In this document: one piece after another, positions 63,854 to 64,000 of the stretch
Layout of the letters: every line of letters begins with the position of its first letter
Position numbering within the stretch: position 1 is the first letter of the stretch
Assembly: GCA_949775045.1 (NCBI GenBank)
Contig: OX459101.1
Span: 18,934,316-18,998,315 of the forward strand
Origin: Metridium senile
Taxonomy: Eukaryota; Cnidaria; Anthozoa; Actiniaria; Metridiidae
Length of the DNA stretch: 64,000 bases
Reading direction: 5' to 3'
Translations under genes and position numbers: made by a program
The notes under the pieces: generated by a model
The model's database searches: none
The model's input: the letters and a program-made list of their open reading frames with translations, nothing else
What the model was told of the DNA's origin: nothing

Positions 63854-64000
63854 TAAAACCTATGGAAATTAGGACGATTTTGTATCTAAAATACAAAATA
63901 CAACCTTCGTCGGTGATTTCTTTTTGTAAAATTCTCATTAATTATTCATAAATTTTATATCAAATAGTACTTACAAGAGTTTGAAGTTGCTATTCCGATA
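63854..64000. repeat. End of B1/B3 duplicated flank
   Basis: Matches 26446-26600 (TTAGGACGATTTTGTATCTA and on). The duplication continues past the window's end. Confidence 0.85.

Overview
This window is animal nuclear DNA: AT-rich, gene-poor, with splice-bounded exons, single-exon genes and a very dense load of transposon debris. I think it is a cnidarian, most likely an anthozoan. That rests on the mixture of foldback MITEs, tRNA-derived SINEs, DIRS-type and CR1-like fragments and on recalled repeat motifs, so it is an inference and not a demonstrated placement.

Layout. 1-3.1 kb holds a SINE-like tandem repeat and a 2.7-kb Mutator-like (MULE) transposon with a 9-bp target duplication. At 3.2-4.5 kb a divergent pair follows: a first exon on the minus strand and an intronless SPC24 kinetochore gene on the plus strand. 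4.5-9 kb is MITEs and tandem repeats. At 9.2-10.4 kb is an intronless C2H2 zinc-finger gene with a possible NYN/PIN-like domain. 10.8-19 kb is minisatellites, foldback elements, a transmembrane exon, a small recombinase-like ORF and a LINE 3' fragment. At 29.2-29.8 kb is one exon of an A/B-type cyclin. Just after it lies a 51-bp minisatellite running from 29.8 to 35.3 kb, interrupted by a 2.4-kb LINE whose 5' end is a 195-bp perfect snapback hairpin. At 36.4 kb and 41.3/48.9 kb are DIRS-type recombinase and reverse-transcriptase remnants. From 39.8 to about 53.4 kb two tandem copies of a 6.6-7.4 kb segment lie side by side.

The most distinctive content is a family of six related single-exon genes, all on the plus strand, spread from 22.8 to 61.6 kb. 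They fall into an A type (A1 22.8, A2 46.0, A3 52.9 kb) and a B type (B1 24.7, B2 54.5, B3 60.9 kb). A and B are clearly homologous. They share a W-Y-x-F-Y...N-x-G-W core, a central 'NF/SFQ' strand and a C-terminal V-R-x-x-(x)n-K-L-G block. The order A1-B1 and A3-B2 suggests that an A-B pair was duplicated. A3, B1, B2 and B3 are intact; A1 and A2 are pseudogenes sharing the same premature stop. All B genes carry a conserved upstream block with a CCAAT box and, two helical turns downstream, a perfect CArG (SRF-type) box. I cannot assign a function; there is no signal peptide or membrane span, so a cytosolic or nuclear protein is likely.

The window also records recent rearrangement: the A2 pseudogene looks chimeric, the segmental duplicates differ by element-sized indels, and the flanks of B1 and B3 differ by expansion of a 111-bp tandem repeat and by a MITE-like insertion.
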